Of a stretch of 64,000 nucleotides of DNA, positions 60,803 to 64,000 are shown in pieces. This stretch comes from Lachnospiraceae bacterium (lineage in GTDB: Bacteria; Bacillota; Clostridia; Lachnospirales; Lachnospiraceae). The stretch is from positions 25,474-89,473 of the forward strand of contig JAAUZT010000011.1 of the NCBI GenBank assembly GCA_014804485.1, given 5' to 3'. Numbering within the stretch: the stretch's first letter is position 1; the number at the start of each line of letters is the position of its first letter. The position numbers were made by a program, and so were the translations under genes. The notes below the pieces were generated by a model. The model was given only the letters and a program-made list of their open reading frames with translations. It ran no database searches and was not told where the DNA came from.

Positions 60803-61125
60803 AAATTACTGTTCCTTATTTTCCTTAAACTTTCAAATATGTTGCTGGGAAGAATGCATGCTTTTAGCATTCTTCCAGACAAGAAAGGCTTGCTTGCAAG
60901 CCGTAGAATTTCTTATATGTTGCTGGGAAGAATGCATGTTTTTAGCATTCTTCCAGACAAGAAAGGCTTGCTTGCAAGCCGTAGAATTTCTTATATGGCG
61001 CTGGGAAGAATGCATGTTTTTAGCATTCTTCCAGACAAGAAAGGCTTGCTTGCAAGCCGTAGAATTTCTTAGCCGGCGTTCTATGACGGCTTAGAAATTC
61101 TTCTTGTCTTAGTATATAGGATATA
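60803..61125. other. Intergenic region carrying the 78-bp array
   Basis: The 323-base gap between the TIGR03960 gene and the 154-residue gene is mostly the three-copy repeat and a trailing hairpin. The repeats keep frame because 78 is a multiple of three, so open frames cross the array on both strands, but they have no ribosome site and are repeats of the DNA rather than evidence of protein. Confidence 0.8.
60837..61070. repeat. Three tandem 78-bp direct repeats with hairpins
   Basis: Units at 60837-60914, 60915-60992 and 60993-61070 are exactly 78 bases each and nearly identical; only a few positions differ (for example c/t near the loop, TTG/GGC near the third start). Each contains GGAAGAATGC/GCATTCTTCC and GGCTTGC/GCAAGCC inverted repeats. 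A partial inverted tail follows at 61061-61095 (AGAATTTCTTAGCCG with CGGCTTAGAAATTCT). On the minus strand the array lies in the leader of the TIGR03960 gene. Confidence 0.92.
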
Positions 61126-61539
61126 TCACTCAAAATCAAGCAACGACGCCAGCCCATCCATGGTACTATTCCCCTCCCCGTCATATAAATGAAAGGTATC
61201 CGCCATAATCATTTCATGAATATCATTAGTCGAATAGCTGCCGATTTTGTCATCACCCGTATCACACAAAAGAAAACCGACAAACAAGAGAATCGCAAGA
61301 ATCATGCGATATTTAAATGTTCCCATGGAAAAACCCGGAATAATACCGTCCTCCGTCGGGCGATTCTCATAATCATAATCTCCCGACACTAGTTTCCCTC
61401 TGTCATACAAGGGTGGCTGCGTGTCCGTACCGTACAAAATATGTTCTCTCTGTCTGATTTTTATACGATTTCCATGATTTTCCTCTCTTATGTACTGTGC
61501 CAGAGCCATTTTCTTTTCTAAAGGAATTTTATGTTCCAT
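61126..61539 (-). CDS. Unknown single-span membrane protein
   Basis: A 137-residue protein. An N-terminal charged helix (MEHKIPLEKKMALAQYIREE), a Tyr/Gly-rich linker, one membrane helix near residues 77-93 (MILAILLFVGFLLCD) and an acidic C-terminal tail. It has no recognisable family. Start is uncertain: ATG 61539 begins at the first helix and is chosen; ATG 61590 is also open but lacks a ribosome site. It lies upstream of the 78-bp array. Confidence 0.6.
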   Translation of the reverse strand: MEHKIPLEKKMALAQYIREENHGNRIKIRQREHILYGTDTQPPLYDRGKLVSGDYDYENRPTEDGIIPGFSMGTFKYRMILAILLFVGFLLCDTGDDKIGSYSTNDIHEMIMADTFHLYDGEGNSTMDGLASLLDFE

Positions 61540-61590
61540 ATTTATACTGCCTATCCCATATATCTGTTGCTCTATTTTATGTTTTGTCAT

Positions 61591-62183
61591 CCAAAAAAAG
61601 AACGAGTCCGGTTGTACAGCGTTCTAGGTGACACGCAAAAGCAAAAAATATGAAGAAACAATTGTTATTCACTTTTCCGAACAAACTGCAAAGAAAACCA
61701 ATAACAAATAAGTCACTTCAGCATCGCAAAATCATACAGATAAGAAATTATATCGCGCACGTTATTTTATTTGCTTCACATTTTATTTTTAAACAAATCA
61801 ATATAATTTACGCAGGAAATCCTGCAAAGTGCATTTTTAAGATGAAAAATTATTCCAAATATGAAAGTTTTATGAATTTTAGCTAAAATATCTCAGTTGC
61901 GACACTGTAAAAATCAAAAAGTAATCCCTATGCATTTTAGCTTGCATTCATAGTACGGTTTAATAAAAAAATTATTTATAGATTTTTATGATATGTTTTT
62001 TTGACAATTCACATTATAACAATATTGTCGTTAAATCATTTGCGTCAAATCTAATTTGATGTGAAATTACAACAAATTTTTAAGAAAAATAAAAATAACA
62101 ATAGTTACCATAAAATGGATAATTGATAACTGTTGTTATTTCGATTTACATATCTTTGTTGTCAAAGTAATGTATTTATGACT
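61591..62183. other. AT-rich intergenic region upstream of the 154-codon frame and downstream of hisIE
   Basis: 593 bases, very AT-rich. Holds the terminator of the his genes on the minus strand (62083-62141) and a short open frame at 61650-61886 with ordinary intergenic composition and no ribosome site. No RNA gene recognised. Confidence 0.6.
62083..62141 (-). terminator. Intrinsic terminator of the his genes
   Basis: On the minus strand AAATAACAACAGTTA pairs with TAACTATTGTTATTT with a single mismatch, followed by TTTATTTTT. It stands 42 bases past the hisIE stop. Confidence 0.8.
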
Positions 62184-63467
62184 TTATCTCTGTGCTAATT
62201 CTGTTGTAATCTCTTCCCAAGTTACATTTTTTTCCGCCATCAGCACCATCATATGGTACAGAAAATCGGAAATTTCATACTTAACTTCGTTTGCATTAGG
62301 GTTTTTGGCGGCAATTACAATCTCCGTAGCCTCCTCTCCCAGCTTCTTTAGAATCTTATCGATTCCTTTATCAAACAAATAATTTGTATAGGATCCCTCT
62401 TTCGGGTGCACTTTTCGGTCCTTAATCACATCAAACACCTGCTCAAATACTTTGAGAGGATTCGTCTCTTCATATTCCTTCGTCATAATCTCATTAAAGA
62501 AGCAGGAATGGGAACCCGTATGACAGGCAGCTCCGATCTGGGAAACTTTTGCAAGAATCGTGTCCTTATCGCAGTCAGCCGTGAGAGATTTCACGTACTG
62601 GAAATGTCCGCTGGTCTCGCCCTTAACCCAAAGTTCCTGCCGGCTTCTGCTATAATAAGTCATTTTACCGGTCTTCAGGGTCATATTATAAGCTTCCTCA
62701 TTCATGTATGCCACCATCAGCACTTCATCGGTCTTATAATCCTGCACCACCACCGTCACATGTCCGTCGGAATTGAGCTTAAATTCTTCCCACCGGATCG
62801 CAGGTTCAAACGTATTGACCGCAATACCGTTATTTTGGCAGAGTGCCTTGATGGCAAGCAGTTCTTTAGCGTTCTGATTAATTGCATAGCCGGAAATACC
62901 ACATATATTATCGTTGGATAAAAGTTCCAGTATCTTGTCGAGAGAAACTTCCGGAACGGAAGCGATCATCGGGAACTCGGAAACACTGATCGCCTCTTTT
63001 AATCCCTTCTCCCGCACCAAAATGATCTCTGATACATAGTCCGCCAGAAGATCTCTGTTATCAGTAATGGTATCGGCCTCCGTCACACAGGCCACGATCT
63101 TATCCTTGCCGAATTTCTTGGAAACTTCTTCCGTAATCTCTATGTTGCCCGGCTTGGAATAATTGAGCGCCGCCTTCTTACATCCCGCATACAGCAGCTT
63201 CTTAATGTCTTCCATACGCTTCACGTTTCCTGCACCGATCACCGGAACCTCCGCTTCATTGCAGATGGCCTTGATGATATCCAGCGCCTCCTCATGCTCC
63301 GCGTCCTGATCCGACATGTCATATACGATAATTTCGTCCGCATTATTGTCACTGTAGAACTTTGCAAGCGCTACCGGATTGGTGTCAATGATCGTGTTAT
63401 CCGAGAAACCTTTGACTGCGTCTCCTTTATATAGATAAATACAGGGTACAAACTTCTTGTAACTCAT
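62184..63467 (-). CDS. hisIE: HisIE fused to an inactive-looking HisF-like domain
   Basis: A 427-residue protein in three parts. Residues 1-215 resemble HisF/HisA barrels (GNVKRMEDIKKLLYAGCKKA, NDNICGISGYAIN), but the catalytic Asp expected after PCxD is Tyr (FVPCIYLYKGDAVKG) and the second Asp region reads ACVTE. Residues about 220-320 are the HisI cyclohydrolase with MVAYMNEEAY, YYSRSRQELWVKGETSG and zinc Cys in CDKD/CHTGSHSC. Residues about 325-427 are the HisE pyrophosphatase with KKLGEEATEIVIAAKN. Activity of HisI and HisE is likely; the first domain may be structural. It follows hisB by 48 bases. Confidence 0.9.
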   Translation of the reverse strand: MSYKKFVPCIYLYKGDAVKGFSDNTIIDTNPVALAKFYSDNNADEIIVYDMSDQDAEHEEALDIIKAICNEAEVPVIGAGNVKRMEDIKKLLYAGCKKAALNYSKPGNIEITEEVSKKFGKDKIVACVTEADTITDNRDLLADYVSEIILVREKGLKEAISVSEFPMIASVPEVSLDKILELLSNDNICGISGYAINQNAKELLAIKALCQNNGIAVNTFEPAIRWEEFKLNSDGHVTVVVQDYKTDEVLMVAYMNEEAYNMTLKTGKMTYYSRSRQELWVKGETSGHFQYVKSLTADCDKDTILAKVSQIGAACHTGSHSCFFNEIMTKEYEETNPLKVFEQVFDVIKDRKVHPKEGSYTNYLFDKGIDKILKKLGEEATEIVIAAKNPNANEVKYEISDFLYHMMVLMAEKNVTWEEITTELAQR

Positions 63468-63515
63468 AATCGATGATGATACCTTTCTTGTGTTTTTAAC
63501 TTCTATACTGTTCTC

Positions 63516-64000
63516 TTATGCCAGAGCGCCCTTCGTACTGAGTACCCCTTTGATCCGGTCATCGTAAGATGAGGCTTCATCCAGCGCTTTTCCGAATGCT
63601 TTAAACATCGCTTCAATCATGTGATGTGCATTAGCGCCATTTAGCATCTTGATATGCAGATTCATGCCCGCGCCATAGGATACTGCATAGAAAAATTCTT
63701 TCACCAATTCCGTATCCAGCTCTCCTACCCGCTCAACGGGAAATTCACAATCAAATGCAAAATAAGGTCTGCCGCACAGATCTATGGCACACAGACAGAG
63801 CGCGTCGTCCATCGGCAGGATAAACGAGCCATACCGTCTGATTCCGGCTTTATCCCCGATCGCCTCACGAATTGCCGTACCGAGTACGATTCCCGTATCT
63901 TCCACCGTATGGTGCCCATCCACATGAAGATCCCCGTTCACCTGCAGTGTTAGATCGAAAAAACCGTGTTTGGAAAATCCTTCCAGCATATGATCAAAGA
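63516..64000 (-). CDS. hisB: Imidazoleglycerol-phosphate dehydratase (5' part missing)
   Basis: The last 161 codons of HisB, running off the right edge. The segment continues through FDHMLEGFSKHGFFDL, then HVDGHHTVEDTGIVLG (metal-binding HHxxED) and a second GANAHHMIEAMFKAFG motif near the end. Histidine pathway step six. The N-terminal roughly 35 residues, including the start, lie outside the window. Confidence 0.94.
   Translation of the reverse strand, partial: FDHMLEGFSKHGFFDLTLQVNGDLHVDGHHTVEDTGIVLGTAIREAIGDKAGIRRYGSFILPMDDALCLCAIDLCGRPYFAFDCEFPVERVGELDTELVKEFFYAVSYGAGMNLHIKMLNGANAHHMIEAMFKAFGKALDEASSYDDRIKGVLSTKGALA

Noticed and set aside
60774-61094. Open frames crossing the 78-bp array on both strands, encoding 26-residue peptide repeats
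   Set aside because: The frames stay open because 78 is divisible by three. No ribosome site, and the units are hairpin-rich intergenic repeats.
61650-61886. 78-codon open frame in AT-rich intergenic DNA
   Set aside because: No ribosome site, Lys/Phe/Ile-rich composition expected from AT-rich DNA, and no family resemblance.

Overview
The window is a contiguous piece of a low-to-medium GC Gram-positive chromosome, most likely a Lachnospiraceae or related Clostridia. Evidence: strong AGGAGG ribosome sites, frequent TTG/GTG starts, a MinCDE system rather than MinCJ/DivIVA, a divergent lexA/yneA SOS pair with Gram-positive LexA boxes, Prp-processed L27, and the Clostridial gene order of two radical-SAM-associated genes, RNase G, rplU-prp-rpmA, obgE and nadD-yqeK-rsfS. 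I cannot name the genus. No rRNA, tRNA, CRISPR array or complete insertion sequence was seen.

Layout. 1-110: start of rpmB (minus). 363-14133: envelope and repair block (Asp23/Gls24 protein, YloV/FakA, RecG, DegV, MiaB, MutS, MutL, MiaA, a PLP lyase). 14338-24090/25057: cell-shape and division run (DUF4321, RadC, MreBCD, PBP2, MinCDE, RodA, MgsA, a D,D-carboxypeptidase). 25156-31132: P-loop protein, HlyD-like adaptor, YggS, SepF, AroB, LspA, pseudouridine synthase. 31397-33649: an unknown protein with CstA behind three 11-bp-phased direct repeats. 33750-36208: BlaI/M56 sensor pair with twin operators; the M56 protein ends in Cys/His repeats. It overlaps the stop codon of a convergent tyrosine recombinase (36205-37137). 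37489-43652: cytidylate-kinase-like protein, membrane-anchored PstS-like protein, Dtd, AI-2E family transporter, TtcA-like protein, second tyrosine recombinase. 43655-44952: SOS divergon.

From 45515 to the end almost everything is on the minus strand: the rsfS-yqeK-nadD-yhbY-obgE and rpmA-prp-rplU housekeeping groups, then rng and the TIGR03936/TIGR03960 genes. Accessory genes are interspersed in the 50222-58911 part: GntR-ABC operon, NUDIX, CPBP protease, YbjQ, MerR, TraX, and a translationally coupled three-gene module around an ADP-ribosyltransferase-like DUF3990 protein. The window closes with histidine genes: a three-domain HisF-like/HisI/HisE fusion and a truncated hisB.

The most promising leads are the DUF3791-DUF3990-small-protein module (58911-57999), the M56 sensor with a metal-binding-like tail, the HisIE fusion whose HisF-like domain has lost its catalytic Asp, the PstS-like domain fused to a polytopic membrane region, and a family of hairpin-forming intergenic repeats including a perfect-period 3 x 78 bp array.
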